Source of the DNA: Nonomuraea cypriaca
GTDB taxonomy: Bacteria; Actinomycetota; Actinomycetes; Streptosporangiales; Streptosporangiaceae
Length of the DNA stretch: 35,623 nucleotides
Reading direction: 5' to 3'
NCBI RefSeq assembly: GCF_015645445.1
Contig: NZ_JADOGI010000105.1
Location: forward strand, 1 to 35,623
This document shows positions 35,521-35,623 of this stretch, in pieces (positions within the stretch are counted from its first letter, which is position 1; every line of letters starts with the position of its first letter). Under the pieces are notes generated by a model that was not told where the DNA came from, made no database searches, and saw only the letters and a program-made list of their open reading frames with translations. A program made the position numbers and the translations under genes.

Positions 35521-35623
35521 GTGCTTCGCTCTCTCCCGCTCATGCTGGCCGTGCTCCTCGCCGCGGCCGGATGCGCGGCGGCGAGCGACGAGGTCGGCGG
35601 CGACAGGGGGACGGGCGGGACGG
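35521..35623 (+). CDS. Probable lipoprotein, truncated at window end
   Basis: GTG 35521 has GGAGG seven bases upstream. The 34 visible codons start VLRSLPLMLAVLLAAAGC, a short basic/hydrophobic signal peptide ending in a lipobox-like AAGC with Cys18, then a Gly/Ser/Asp-rich linker. It is divergent from padR and shares the 35411-35496 control region. It may be a surface component of the FtsX-type transporter. Confidence 0.75.
   Translation, partial: MLRSLPLMLAVLLAAAGCAAASDEVGGDRGTGGT

Overview
The window is high-GC, minus-strand-rich chromosomal DNA from an actinomycete. GTG and TTG starts, 4-base ATGA/GTGA gene overlaps, a Rho factor with a long Arg/Gly/Asp/Gln-rich N-terminal insert, and the gene order nrtL-lysA-hom-thrC-thrB-rho-rpmE-prfA-prmC-tsaC all point to the Streptosporangiales (Nonomuraea-like). 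The genus is inferred from memory of gene order, not from a search.

Layout from left to right. (1) Positions 1-2004: a repeat-rich, low-complexity acidic protein on the minus strand, cut by the window edge. (2) Positions 2092-5119: tsaC, prmC, prfA and rpmE, a translation block; rpmE is preceded by an exact SigR-type promoter motif. (3) Positions 5251-7162: a two-component system inserted between rpmE and rho. (4) Positions 7409-11999: rho with a 460-base leader, then thrB and thrC. (5) Positions 12178-22536: an island of six glycosyltransferase (GT) genes plus a small membrane/coiled-coil protein on both strands. It lies exactly between thrC and hom, which are normally adjacent. (6) Positions 22567-26155: hom, lysA, nrtL and a 58-residue small ORF. 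(7) Positions 26177-29728: a CgeB-like/GT2-like fusion protein and a divergent asparagine-synthetase-like protein that lacks the glutaminase cysteine, with a perfect 8+8 inverted repeat between them. (8) Positions 29991-31703: trehalose synthase treS. (9) Positions 31725-35392: an FtsX-type permease, a MacB/LolD-type ATPase and a PadR regulator in one minus-strand operon. A divergent, truncated lipoprotein gene starts at 35521.

The GT proteins fall into related groups. Four (12178, 13855, 17394 and 20842) share an N-terminal R-x-N-D-[YF] signature, a GT-A domain with LDAD/LDSD, a second half that looks like a degenerate GT-A domain, and a short basic amphipathic C-terminus. Two (15627 and 18893) share a pre-domain of unknown function followed by a GT domain with DDDDWYGP. 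A seventh (26177) carries a degenerate relative of that domain (MDPRD-VYG). Together with the amidotransferase-like protein they look like a lineage-specific surface-glycan assembly and decoration system. That role is inference from families and context.

A second theme is local duplication at gene ends: the 3' end of the GT gene at 13855, the 3' end of treS, and the 5' end of the permease are each present in extra partial copies.
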